The position numbers and the translations under genes were made by a program. From contig VXIS01000027.1 in assembly GCA_008704415.1 (NCBI GenBank), positions 62,001 to 126,000 of the forward strand: DNA of 64,000 nucleotides, written 5' to 3'. The DNA comes from Sphaerosporella brunnea (lineage: Eukaryota > Ascomycota > Pezizomycetes > Pezizales > Pyronemataceae). The first letter of the stretch is position 1. Each line of letters begins with the position of its first letter. Shown here piece after piece: positions 35,341 to 46,675 of the stretch. The notes beneath the pieces were generated by a model. The model was not told where the DNA came from. It did no database searches and saw only the letters and a program-made list of their open reading frames with translations.

Positions 35341-36201
35341 TCAGTTTCGCACGCCGCTCTCCTGGCGCCGCCTCTAGCACCAGAACAACAGTGACCGCGA
35401 TGACAACGCCAAGGAGTCCGCATGCAGTTTGTTCCGCAATGAACAAGAACGCGTGGGGAATCTCACTCCACACTGAGACAGGAAGTTAACGATCATCGGT
35501 GTATTCCAGCCATGCCGAGTAATTGGTGGGTAGAAAATAGTTTGATATCATGCCGCAGATCTGTAATCTTACAGCTTTGCAACCAGTTACGGCTTGCGCT
35601 CAATTCCACTCTTCCTTACAGCATCAATCTGGTTGTCTGTACGGCACAGCCTGACACGCTTTGTACTGCTGTATCCAAATACTCATTGCGTTCCAGGGTG
35701 ACCTATGCGTACGTTCCCGCAAGCTTTAAAGATGATCGCTCCGCGTAGATGATGGTTTGGGTACTTCAAGGTTCTGGTAAAAGGCAATTACACTTGCATT
35801 CCACTGACGGGATGTGGAGATACACACTTCAGCTGCTGTCCAACTTCGTTACTTTCTCAATTCAATTTGCTGCGAAATTGTGCAACCACTTTCACGATAT
35901 TAGTATATTCCTTGGCACCAGGAAAAGTGTAGAATTTAAAATTTTAGATCAGTTTCAGCCATCGTAGTTACTTAGCGAAAACGACAAACAGAAAGATATA
36001 TTGCATGGTAACATGCTGAATATGCCCTTGTGGAGTCGAATGGTGCAAACTACCACCGATCTACATCGCTGTTTATATACCACGCCCCAGCACCTACTTA
36101 CCTGTATTGGGATTTGCTGACATCATAACTTGTATCAACGCCCCCATCTGGTTGAATTGCTTCCGCTCAACTTCAAGGTTGAGTTCTAGCCAATTTTGTA
36201 G
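35341..36201. other. No gene recognised
   Basis: A plus frame at 35512-35748 starts with ATG and has protein-like parts (VTYAYVPASFKDDRSA) but stops early and shows no family. It may belong to the remnant that follows. Confidence 0.25.
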
Positions 36202-36468
36202 TGCGCATATATAGCCGCTGCGAAAGACACACCCGCATTTTCCTACTGCCATAACTGCTACCCGATTTACAACGCAGTTAATGAGTACGGAGCGGGGCAG
36301 GTAACTGTGTTCCTATTTGTGAATCTGGACCCCACGGTGGAAACAGAAGCGCAGGACGACCAACCAGTGGAACAAGCTTCGAATTGGCATTCACTGGTTG
36401 TTTGCATTAAAGACGAAACATTGGGAATTGGGAGAGACTGGGTTGCGATAAATTCCAAGCAAATTTAG
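36202..36468 (+). pseudogene. Coding remnant, 88 codons, no start
   Basis: Between TAG (36199) and TAG (36466) a plus frame is open and protein-like: YCHNCYPIYNAVNEYG, VTVFLFVNLDPTVETEAQDD, IGRDWVAINSKQI. It has no ATG. It probably represents the 3' end of a decayed gene. It ends just before the satellite array. Confidence 0.35.
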
Positions 36469-36479
36469 GTATCTAAAAG

Positions 36480-37184
36480 GTCACTGAGGTCGTGCTGGAT
36501 TTGGATCAATTTTGACCCAAAGAGCCACAGGACCCCCCGCAGGGCCATCGCACATTGCAACCATCCATGGGAGGATAGATTTGAATACACAGGGAGGTTG
36601 AACGTCATTTGGTGCTCTATATCTGTAAGTTTGAACTAATTCCATAGAGAGTACAGGCGAGTAGCAGATTTTGATCTGAAGAGACCCAGTACAGCCTGTG
36701 GGGCCACCTCACCTGACAACCATCTATGAGGGGATACATTTGAATACAGAGCAAGAATGGGCGTCCTTTGGTGCTCTATATCTGTAAGTTTGATCTCATT
36801 CCATACAGATTAAAGGCGGGTAGCACATTTTGACCCGGATGGCGACAGGACCCGCGGCGGGGCCATAGCACATAGCAACCATCAATGAGGGGATACATTT
36901 GAATATACGGGGAGGATGAACATCCCTCTGATGCTCTATATCTCTAAGTTTGAGCCAATTCCATAGAGAGTAAAGCCGAGTAGCACATTTTGACCTGAAG
37001 AGCCCCAGTGGGGCCACCCCATCTGACAACCATCCATGGGGGGATAGAATTAAATACAGCGGCAGCACGAGTGTCCTTTGACACCCTACATCTCTAAGTT
37101 GGGGCTGATTCCATAGAGAGTCAAGGCCGGTAGCTCACTTTCACCCGGAGAGCCACAGGACCCGTCACTGGGCTACCCCACATT
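36480..37184. repeat. 159-bp satellite, left block
   Basis: Tandem units recognised by TTGAATAC at 36581, 36740, 36899 and (TTAAATAC) 37050, a spacing of 159, 159 and 151. Each unit also has GAGAGCCACAGGACCC-like, GACAACCATCTATGAGGGGA-like and GTCCTTTGRTGCYCTATATC-like blocks. Units are visibly diverged from each other. Confidence 0.85.
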
Positions 37185-38515
37185 ACAACCAGCTATGACA
37201 CTTACCATCACGGAACCAATTTTGGCCTCAATGCCCTACCACTCGTCTTTCTTCCCGAAGTCAGGAAGCCCCAACAATCCGAGCGCTCAGTGCGGGATAT
37301 TCGGCCATGCGGGAGAAGCGTGTCGCCAAGTACGCTCAGGTCGTACTCGCCGTGAGCTCCTCTAGGTCTTCACACGACAACGAGCGAACGCTGCCCACGT
37401 GCTTGCTGAATGGACAGAGGTGCATAACCCTCCTCCGGCCCCGGCGGCCAGCGACGGGGATAAAGAAATGGAGAAGGTGAAGGAGCCTCAGGAGGAGATT
37501 CAGGCCGCGACAGTGAACATGTTTACAGCTCAGCTTCTCCCCCCCATCTCCGGGATAGTCTGTAAACGCTTGAACTTTCAGTGCGAACGCCTCCGGACAG
37601 CTTTCGAGTATACGTGGGAGCAGCATAAAATGCTCCTAGCTCGGATCTCGATGCTCGAGGAAAAAGTCACAGCGACGCTGGCGAACCAACCGACGCCTCC
37701 GCCTACGCTACAATGGTTTGCGGACTCGGCAACCCAAATGCCGCGCCAGGCACCGCCTGCCTCGCTGTCTACTACCGCGACGCAAGCGACACAAACACCA
37801 AAGCCAGCACCGACCACTCAACCTACGATAACACCGGCTGCGGCAAAATCGAAACGCAAACGCTGCGGGCCGCCGAGCCCGACGCAGCCGCCGACGAAAC
37901 ACGCACGCTATGTCTACCCCCCCGCCCTGATGCATTCGAAGCATGCAGGGCCGAGTGACGCACTCGTCATGCGCCTAACATCTGACAAGGGAAATACGCT
38001 GAACCACACCTCCCCCAGCGATGAGACAGAGGCGAAAGAGGGGTGGAAGAAGGTCGGAAGGAAGAAATGCAGGTGGCCCTCGGGCTGCACCGCGACGCAA
38101 CGTACTGGGAAGGGCGTCCCGTCCAGGGCCCAAGTGGCTCGGGGCGGTGGTGTGAGCATCAACATCTTCATAGGCGAAACCGCTGACACCAAGACGCACA
38201 GGCCTCGCAAGCCCGTAGGGAGGAAAAAGCAGAAGGAGAAGAAGAAGGAGAAGGGGAAGCAGAAGGGGAAGGAGAGGGACCAGCGGGCTCCGGACGTGCG
38301 GGGTTGAAGAGGGGGTAAAACACAGTTATTTCTGTATACTTTTTGCGATTTCCGTGATTTTGGTTCCTTCGGAGGAGCAGACCCCACAGTAGGACCCCGA
38401 GCCTAGGGGTAGCGATGATTCTGTTTTACGTATATGTCATGGCCGCAAGTGGCCGAATACAATATGATTAAAACAAAAAATAAAAAATAAATAAAAAAAA
38501 AACAAGCATCTATGA
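37185..38515 (+). mobile_element. ORF1-only LINE derivative inserted in the satellite
   Basis: A 1.3-kb insertion splits the 159-bp satellite. It is bounded by a 14-bp imperfect target duplication, ACAACCAGCTATGA (37185) and ACAAGCATCTATGA (38502), and ends in a 35-nt A-rich tail, as expected of target-primed retrotransposition. It contains a LINE ORF1 but no endonuclease, RT or RNase H. The 3' end carries ATGTCATGGCCGCAAGTGGC (38434), almost identical to the end of the ORF2-bearing LINE at 41845. It therefore probably used the enzymes of that family in trans. Removing it restores the satellite register exactly (1317 bp). Confidence 0.85.
37195..38307 (+). pseudogene. LINE ORF1 protein, one nonsense codon (370 codons)
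   Basis: The frame runs from ATG 37195, which lies inside the target duplication, to TGA 38305 with one stop (TAG, 37363, codon 57). The N-terminal block reads TITEPILASMPYHSSFF, then CGIFGHAGEACRQ, which resembles a short zinc knuckle. A coiled-coil segment follows (about codons 135-165), then a Pro/Thr/Ala-rich linker and a Lys-rich tail (GRKKQKEKKKEKGKQKGKER). The reverse-strand copy at 43.1-41.9 kb has the same order and no stop at codon 57. ORF1 proteins bind the element RNA; the basic tail fits that. Confidence 0.7.
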
Positions 38516-38930
38516 GGGGATAGGTTTGAATACAGCGGAAGAATGACCGTCTTTTGATGCCTAGATCTCTCAGTTGGAGCTCATTCCATACAGAGTAAAG
38601 GCCGGTAGCTCATTTTCACCCGGAGAGCCACAGGACCCATCACCGGGCTTCCCCACATGACAACCATCTATGAGGAGACTGATTTGAATACAGGCTGATG
38701 ATCAACGTCGTTTGATGCCCTATATCTCCAAGTCTGAGCTCATTCCACCGAGCGTAAAGGCAGGTAGTACATTTTCACCCAGAGAGCCACAGGACACACT
38801 GTGTTGCCACCCCACCTGACAACCATGCGTGGGGGGATGAATTTGAATACAGTGATAGAATGAGCGTCCTTTGATGCCCTATATTTGTCAGTTTGGGCTC
38901 ATTCTATAAAGAGTGAAGGACGGTAGCCCT
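38516..38930. repeat. 159-bp satellite, right block
   Basis: Units continue beyond the insertion with TTGAATAC at 38526, 38684 and 38843 (158 and 159 apart), including the same CACAGGACCC and GACAACCAT blocks as the left block. The array ends near 38930. Confidence 0.85.
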
Positions 38931-40239
38931 AAGCCCCCCTGCAGCCGCCGGTTGTGCCGAAATCGCTGTCACCGTGCTTGCCCGCAGGAATGTCACCTGC
39001 CTCTCCCCGTCGCCCACAGGTTCTCGTTGATGCTCCCTCCGGAATGGGCGTCGTAACGCCGTCGTTTGCTGTTGATGCGGATGCAAACGCCACACAACCT
39101 TTGAACTCCCAGCGCGTGCTTTGCTTACACAGCCACCCGAGCTCGAGGTGCGTTCCTTCTGGGCGAGTAAAGTGATCAGCGGCGACTGGCTGCAGCCGCG
39201 TACTCGAAGGAAGCGGCGCGAGAGGAGAGGTGATGCGACCATATTCTGGCGGGGGGAGCAGCGGGCCGCCACTATCTGAACGTATGAGTTGGCTGCAAAA
39301 TGCTTTTTGTGTTCTGAGAGGTAGATGCTCAACTGAAAGCACAGTGTTGGCGTTTATGCTGTCCACCATCACAACTCGCGAGATGCCACCTTATCTTCAC
39401 ATAACCCAGCATGTGGTACCAGCATGAACAGCGTACAACGATGTCACGAATAAGTGCGCTGCCCCCTTCCAGCGACGCATGGACTGCGCTCGGTGCTGCG
39501 GTTTGGAGCAGCGATATCTCATGCACTGCGTGACACAATCCGTGACACCTGTTCCGGCAGGAATGTGCTTGATGCACGTGTTCTCTGGCCGTCGTTGTTG
39601 TGTGCGGCGCGAGACAGTGTGGACAGGAGCGACTGCACAATGGCAGCCAAACCTGGCAATGTCCCTGGAGCGTGGTTCTGTCCCCGGGCGGCCTCAGAGT
39701 GAGATTGCTGACTCTGCCGTTGACGCAATGATTTATGTTGCTGCCCTAACACCACGGATGGCTGGCCTTGCAGGACACATATTGGCGTGGTCACCTCTTT
39801 GACGCGGACGCAACGTGTACCGAGTGTTTTCAATATCAAGCCTAGAACTGGTCATGCTTGATGTCCTGCCCACTTTCTCAATAATACCTCGACCTTCACG
39901 CCGAATCCCAGCTGACCACCGATCCACCCACGAGCAGCACGTATACACTCTATCATGGTGACGACCGTCTCTCGCATGGTTTGCCACGCTGGCCAGTTAC
40001 CCCTGCTTCAGGTTTTCACCGTCGTCGTCTGGACGGCGTTGACAATCCTTTCCCCAAGTCCATCAACAGGTGGAATTTTTGGTACTCCCTCCTTCAGAAA
40101 GCGGTGATTGCGGGAATTACGGTGCTTTCCAAGTGCTTCAGCACTACCTGCTGTATAAGGAATGCTTCAGAACAGTGACTTCAACATAGCCTTCCACGAT
40201 GGACCGCGGACCTGTCACTACGGCCAGATGACTGATCCG
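38931..40239. other. No gene recognised
   Basis: Open minus frames (39332-38904, 39640-39329, 39987-39733) have mixed composition but no start, splice or motif support. No element ends were found. Confidence 0.3.
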
Positions 40240-40439
40240 ATTCGTGGCCGAAAATGCCTTCCATGAGCCGCCCGCGCACCTGACACCCGCCACGCTGGGA
40301 GCTGCACTTGCCGCCGCCGTCCCAGGCCAGCCAACCAGGATTGAGCCGAGCATGGCCATCTCCGCCAAGCCCCGCGGGGCCGTCTTCATCTAACCAGAGG
40401 AGCTAGGCGCCCGGCCGGCCGTCAGATGGCAGGAACCCA

Positions 40440-41733
40440 CCGACCATACGATCGCTGTCTACTCCGACGGATCCAGGCTCGACAACGGAGACCGCGACTA
40501 TGCAGCAGTCACCCAGATCGACGCTTCCCTCAATAAGTGGAGATGCACCGCAGCCTAGATCGAATAAGGAGGCATACGACGCGGATCCCTTGGCATCGCT
40601 GCAGGCCTGGAGATAGCGCTCTCCGACAGCAGAGTCCAATCTGAGCCAGATGGGTGCATTCGGCTCTTCACCGACGCCCAGGCAGCTCTGTCGCCAATCC
40701 AGGACGGCAATCCAGGGCCAGGCCAATGGCTCCTGCCACGCATCGCCCACGCGGAGTGCAGCCTGCGACGCCAAGGCTGGACAGTCGAATACCGCTGGGT
40801 GCCAGGCCACGAAGGCATCCCGGGAAACGAGCTGGCGGACCAGCATGCGAAGGCAGCGACGCAGCGCCGCAGCAACCCCCTGACCGACGACCTCCTCGGC
40901 ACCCCGTCGCTCGCGGCTAGCAGCTGCCAGACCACTCAGGCAAGGACGAGGGACAGAGACGAATGGCTGGCCGAGCACTGTACCGCCAAAAAGTACTACC
41001 GGCGACGGAAGAAGCGCGACGCCACCGCGGCTAAGACGAAGAAGGAGCTGGCAGCGCGCTTCTACCAGCTCCGGACCGGAAAGGCGCCTACAGGCCCATA
41101 CCTCCGTAAGACAGGCCGACGCGCGGACGACAGATGCTGGTGGTGCGGCAGTGGCGCTGTCCAGAACAGGGGACCAAACTTCAAGTTTTGCAAGCGGTGG
41201 AAGGACGCGCAGAAGGTCCTCTGGAGAAGCGCCGTGGAGGCAACAAAGGGAGGAGCAGTGTTCCTAATAGCCAGCCCGCCGGTCGGGCTGATGCTGGGCT
41301 GCATGGGCTGATCAAAACGACGGGCGGGCTGTTTGGGCTGCAGCCCACGTCGGGCTGGCTTCCAGCGGATGCAGGGATCATGCGCTATGGGGAATGGAGC
41401 AACAGCTACACAGAAACACTCTTCCGTTTAAGACGTAACTTGGTCAAACTGATGGTTGACCAAGACACGTTCACCTCAGTCGAAAGTGCTTGGCAGCCCA
41501 ACAGCCAGCCCGTCGTGATTTTGAGACAGCCGGGCTGTCGTCTTTTGGCAGCCCGCCCGCACAGCCGGGCTTTTTGGGCTGGCTATTAGGAACACTGGGG
41601 AGGAGGGTGGAAGCGCTGGCCGGCGACGGCCACCGCCGCTCTTCTTGCGGATGATAGGTGTACGGAGGCCGTCATCGCCTTCCTGAGCACTACAAAAGTC
41701 GGATCATGGCCTGATGGAGGCATCCTGCTATAG
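40440..41733 (+). pseudogene. LINE ORF2: RNase H and C-terminal zinc finger
   Basis: RNase H blocks appear in order: AVYSDGSRLDNGDRDYAAV, GIAAGLEIALSDS, RLFTDAQAALSPIQ and RWVPGHEGIPGNELADQHAK, covering all four catalytic positions. They are followed by KKYYRRRKKRD, LAARFYQLRTGKAPTGPYLR and DDRCWWCGSG...FKFCKRW, the typical C-terminal finger. Beyond the MITE, ALLADDRCTEAVIAFLSTTK leads to the natural stop TAG (41731). Two stops lie between the first and second RNase H blocks. The MITE interrupts the frame near the end. Confidence 0.8.
41248..41605. mobile_element. 342-bp hAT MITE with perfect 8-bp target duplication
   Basis: The element 41256-41597 begins CAGTGTTCCTAATAGCCAGC and ends with its exact reverse complement (22-bp perfect terminal inverted repeats). 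GGGAGGAG flanks it on both sides (41248-41255 and 41598-41605). CAGTG ends plus an 8-bp duplication are diagnostic of hAT. The inside is full of CGGGCTGG-type subterminal motifs and has no transposase. It lies within the LINE ORF2 C-terminus, so it is younger than that LINE. Confidence 0.95.
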
Positions 41734-41887
41734 ACTGCTTTTCATGATCCGTGCGCGTCTTTCCTTAGTCATCTTTCCTGAGAAGAGCCGCAGGCCTCAG
41801 TAGTCGGCTTTGCCGAAGGGGTGGCATAGTCTTTTCTTTCTACATATGTCATGGCCGCAAGCGGCCGAATACAATTAAAACAAAACA

Positions 41888-43090
41888 AATTCGGTCCTGT
41901 GCGTCTTGGTGTCTGCGGCTTCACCTATGTTAATGTTGATGCTCACACCACCGCTCTCAGCCACCTTGACCCAGAACGGGTTGCCCTTGCCCGTAGGTTG
42001 CTTTACGGGGAGGCCAGAGCAGCGCCAGTGTTACGGTGCTGTACATACCTCGTGTAGTCTGGGTTGGCATATAGCTTTTTTACGGGAGCGTGGAAGCTCG
42101 TCGTCAACATCTCACTCACAATCTGCTCTGTCTGGACATCGTTGGCGACATAGCCCAGGTCATTCGTACCACGCTTGAGGAAACGGGCCCCTGCGTTTCT
42201 TCGTTCTGACCTTCTTCCACCCCTGTTTTTGCTCCGTCTGATTGCTGGGGGGATCATATCTGGCACAGCTAGTTTGTCGGTCGTTAACCCACAACCAGTG
42301 CGCCACTCGCTGCGGCATGCTTTGCATAAATGGAGAAAGGGGGAAGAGGCAAGAAACCTCTCATCCCTGCTTTGTCGGTTTCTGCGGTGGTGGGCCAGGT
42401 AGCCAGGTGCGTGTAAGGTTCAACTTCGCCGCCGCAGGTCGAACTGACGTTGTTTCTCCTTTCGTCGTTCAGGCTAAGGATAGCGTCTAGGTTCCCACAT
42501 TGTCAACCCATGGCAGGGTGACAGGTGAGTTGCGCGGTGTCCCATCCATGCAAGTAATGGTTGTCTTGCCGGTATCTCAGTGCCTTTTGTTTCCGGCTTT
42601 TGGATCCGCGCCAGCAGTCCTTCGTTGAGCTCGCGCATCTCGTCGAATCTCATCCTCAACCGCCTAAGAATGAACTCGACCAGTGCACCCAAGGCTACAG
42701 CGTTCCTGTCTGTGAAGACGTCGAATTGCCGTTCCAGGGCTTCTTCGATGTCGGCAGAGTACGGTCGCGTAGAGGTGCGCGAGTACAAGACCTCGTCCGA
42801 GGCCACATCCTGCATTTCCACATCGTGCGCCACCGGTGGTGGAGGCCATTGCTCCTCAGTCCATTCGGCAAGCACGTTGGTGGCCTCGGCTCGTGGTTCC
42901 GTGAAAACGTGGAGGAGATCACAGCAAGTACGACCTCTTCGTGATCGGCCACATGGTTCTCCCGTGTGGCCGACCATTCGGCACTGAGCATACGGAGTGT
43001 TCAGGCTCCCCGAGTTCCGGGAAAGAGAGGAGTGGTGGTGCATTGAAGAAAAAGTTGGTTCGGTGATGGTAGGTATAACCAAGGAGAAAG
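41888..43090 (-). pseudogene. LINE ORF1 copy, reverse orientation
   Basis: Minus-strand reading from about 43085 gives TITEPTFSSMHHHSS, CRMVGHTGEPCGR and NVLAEWTEEQ, then a helical region (RLRMRFDEMRELNEGLLAR). After disruptions it ends GVSINI...GEAADTKTHR at 41890. Each block has its counterpart in the 37195-38307 copy, in the same order. The middle is frameshifted. The 3' end is replaced by the tail of the plus-strand LINE. Confidence 0.7.
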
Positions 43091-44399
43091 CCGCTTAGCG
43101 CTGGCAAGCACGAAGCGAGTGAGTGGGAAGTCTGCGTATTACGCCCAGAGTTAAAACATACCCACCAGGAATGACACATTAAAATGCACAAAATCTCGAA
43201 CAAGTTTCCGTGAAGCTAGGTTCAAGATAAAAGTACGTGTCGTCAAGATCAACAAAACATATGGCTATATCTGGCTGCCGAATTGTTCAGAGTTGTAGTG
43301 ATTCAAACGAAGCAACGTACAGGATGGAAAGCGTACAAATAAATAGTCCTTCTCTCCAAAGGCATTGTGATGATATAACCACCGGTCAATTCGCGGTCAA
43401 CTTGCGATGCCGCAGGCCTAGGACTGCGATCATCAGCCAACCCGGTAAAACAGGCAGTGAAACAGCGTCGGTGCTTGCCATTGGCGACAGGGAACAATTG
43501 CAGGAAAGTGTGTCCGCACAATTGAAAACGTCTGGCACCTAGCAATCCGGTGCAGCCTTCACTGGAGGCATCGCAGTACAATTGTGGTTTCTATTCGTAT
43601 ATATCCGCACTCAGGACGTGCTTTGGCAGTCGGCTAACACCAAATTTGGTCCCATTGAGTTTTACGTCTGGTTTTCGGCAAAGATGCATGCGGGTAGGCA
43701 GTATAAGTAGACTGCGGCTGTCTGGAAAGACCGTGAAACGGGGTACATTGCTGCCCTACATCAGCGCACCACCGCAAATTGCGCATAATATCACGGGGTA
43801 CAGACATTCCAGATGGATGGGGCGGCGTGACTTTTTCAATGCCAGACAGATATCGCGCATCACCGCGGTGATGACATGTGGCCACACCTATAATTGTTGC
43901 CATGCGGTTGCCCACCACATTTACTTTCGTTCCCGCATCCTTCATCGAGCATGGTGGGATCTTTGGACCAACACACTGCAGAAACTAGGCTCCCTTGCGA
44001 TGCCATCCATCTGCGGACAGTCAAAATGTCGGCGAGGGGTACGCAAGGGATTGGATCAATCCCAGGGGCCGGACTACTCGTATATCTTCATTCGTTTCAT
44101 TCCTCTTGCATTGAATTTTGTGGCGGAAGCGACGCTAACATTCCGCCAGTTGGGAATTCCTCAGCGTGCAATTTAATGGGCATGTTGTCGCACCAATACC
44201 GTATCAGTTTTCGATGGTAACGCCTTCCAACAATGAGTTGCAATAAACCCGGTGCAGGCAATGCTATTCAGCAATCACTTTGGACCAGAGAGTACGAAGA
44301 GATATGTTCCTTGGCAACAGGTTTTAGAATCCATCACGGACGCCGTGGACATGTTCCGCACGTGCACGTTGTTCCCTTGGCTGCCCAAACTCACTACTC
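43091..44399. other. No gene recognised
   Basis: Frames on both strands (43550-44176 plus, 43945-43634 minus) are open but show no family, start context or intron signals. Confidence 0.3.
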
Positions 44400-44720
44400 A
44401 TTCTCGCGAAATCCTGTCCACCCCGTATTGATGCTGCGGCACGGGTCAAAGGCGTCGACCCGCTTCTTCCGCCCCACCGCCTGGAGCCGGAAAAACAAGG
44501 TCAAAAAAACAAAAAACAAAAGGCGGCGTAGTAAACCCTGTTGTTCACCCCTCCACGTCAGATGGTGGCTGCTTCTCCGCCCCTCTCCCCTTCCCAGTCT
44601 TGGTGCCCCCATGGGCTGAGGTGCCCCGCACACTGTGGTGTAGGTGGTTGCCCCGCCTATGTAAACATTGACACCCACACCCCCTTAGCCACTTGAGTCG
44701 AGTACGGAACGCTGCCCTTG
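44400..44720 (-). mobile_element. Probable LINE ORF1 C-terminal fragment
   Basis: The minus strand reads KGVGVNVYIGGATTYTT, resembling GGGVSINIFIGETADTKT of the two better ORF1 copies. A Lys/Arg-rich and A-rich stretch follows, as in their 3' parts. It is short and frameshifted. Confidence 0.35.
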
Positions 44721-45964
44721 GTTGTGGGCCAACGGTGCAGAGCCTGCGGTCGTACCGGCGACCCTGAGTTGATGGGTCTGATCCGCTTTCACGGTCGTTA
44801 GGGTCCACGCACTCCATTCGCATCCCGATGGTCGCTGCTGCATTCCTGGGCATCGAGCGGGTTGTCAGTTACCGCGCAACAACCGCACCGCAAAAACGCA
44901 AAATCCCATCGTGCCTTATGTGAATGACACGTTGAACGTGTCGACGGTATGCGGTACAATCCCACCCCTAACCGTAACTGTCCGTAGAGGATGAGAACGC
45001 CAACCTTAACAACCGCTGTCAGGCGTTAGCACCCGCCCCCATCGACTCGCCGAATGAGGGTCACGGTTAGGCAGCTGTCGGCAAAAGCCGACCCCTGAAG
45101 TGCAGTTCCCGTGTATCTGTACTGTGGCCCCCAACCCCTAGCGACCATGAATCACACAGCGCATCCGAACGATGCTACGTCGGCGTTCGGCCGCAGCAGC
45201 CGCCGAACAAAGGGAATAACTGGTGCCGTCACTCTCAATTCGTAAAAGAGAGTCCAGGTGGCTGAGAAGTGCCGCCTCTCAAACCCTGACCGGGCCACCT
45301 GCCCCGCGACCACAGCGGAGGCGGAACGAGGCACTGTAGGACGCATAGGAGTTCAGTGTGCGTTGAGTGGTTAGTTGACCTGATTTTGCACAGCTCTAGG
45401 TCTCGTCGCAGGTCAGTACCATCGCACATCGCCAAAGAAGCATGTTGACGAGGATTTGTGAGCACCGCTGCCTGCGTCATGGTGACTGTGTGCGAGATCC
45501 AAGTGTGTAGCATTCAAAACGAGGATCCAGGTGGCGCGGTGACGATAGCCACTGGTGGTAGGTGGTACGTTGCTGGATGCAAGCGCTGCTCTAATCACAT
45601 ATCGTTTTGTTGGCCAACTCAATGTCTTAACTTCTTATCCATCCACGATAGGATGGCTCACTGCAAAAGTATCCTTATCTCCAAAGACGTGATGGCCATG
45701 GCGTTATTGACGTACGATGCGTCCAATCCACCATCCATGCACTACCAAGGCACCATATGAATTGCAGGATACGGGGTGGCGGTATACGCGAAAGTTGTAA
45801 ACGCTGTCACATTGGGTGTTCATGGTTGAAGGCAGCACTCGGCATTGTTCGTGTTGATGGCCTGTCTTCGCAGCCGTGCATCGTTGACGGTCGTCCAGAA
45901 GAAATTTGCGGTGGCAATGGGAATGCAATGACCTAGTGCACTCACCGGCAGTCCTGTCAGCCGT
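44721..45964. other. No gene recognised
   Basis: I see no supported coding frame or element end here. Confidence 0.3.
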
Positions 45965-46675
45965 GCTGCGCGCAGGGCGGTCAATAGTGCGGCCGGTCGC
46001 CAGGTCGAACGGGGCCCCACGGAGTGGGTCAGGTCGGGCCGGTGATGTGGCAACCCCGACAGGTTCGGGCCGGCATAAGAAAAACCTGGATATTTGATAG
46101 GTGTCGGCCGGTGCCCGGTATCCTGAATTAAGGCCGGGTCGGTCATTGCGCCGAACGCGCGGCCACAAAGCGCCAATTGTTCGGTGCTCGTTCCGCTGCA
46201 GCTGAAGCGTCGATCGCAATGAAACGACTGGTCGATCCTCCCCAAAAACAACAAATCGGCTGAAAGACGGAATACTGCGGAGCAGAAATGCAGACTTTTT
46301 ACTGACAAACCTCGCAAGTTCGACGCACTTTAACCCAGAAAATACAGGTCGCAAGTGAGGCGGATGAATATGGATGTCGTTAGCCTCACAAATCCAAAGA
46401 TTTCAAAACCTATGCAGCGTGGCAGGTTGTTGAATCTGTATCTCGCGTTCATGTTTCTTTCCTTGATGTATGTGTAAGCAAAAAACTACAGATACCTGGC
46501 GGGCCCGCCGGGCGCCGGGTATGTCTTGTCCTGGCAGGAGCCCGGAGGCGCCTGGGTCTCGATCCAAAAAGCCTGGTCCAAACGGGCCATGATTTCAAAA
46601 GCCCGTTTCAATCAGTCCAGTTCAGGCCACGCTCAAAGACGGACTGCCCGGACTTTTGACAGCCGTGGCTGCGCG
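45965..46675 (+). mobile_element. hAT family I copy with perfect 8-bp target duplication
   Basis: The element 45973-46667 (695 bp) starts CAGGGCGGTCAATAGTGCGG and ends CCGGACTTTTGACAGCCGTG. GCTGCGCG flanks both ends exactly (45965-45972 and 46668-46675). It is clearly homologous to the copy at 23245-24219 but lacks the internal segment that encodes the GDDVI...GSQIRKVE peptide there. No transposase. Confidence 0.92.

Larger units (their letters stand above)
40240..41890 (+). mobile_element. 5'-truncated Tad-type LINE with 3' tail
   Basis: Only the 3' third of ORF2 survives: RNase H, then a basic region, a CCHC-like zinc finger and the C-terminus. Stops occur near 40404, 40555 and 40564. The element is split by a hAT MITE (41256-41597). 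After ORF2 the 3' end carries a small hairpin GGCCGCAAGCGGCC (41853-41866) and TTAAAACAAAACAAA. The tail abuts an ORF1 copy in reverse orientation, so this element appears to have inserted into that copy. The 5' limit is approximate. Confidence 0.8.

Noticed and set aside
34776..35423. 215-codon minus frame as a gene
   Set aside because: Only the LINE zinc-finger block inside it is recognisable; the rest lacks consistent composition and there is no start context.
41256..41597. Subterminal CGGGCTGG-rich sequence as a separate satellite
   Set aside because: It lies wholly between the perfect inverted ends of the hAT MITE and is explained by it.
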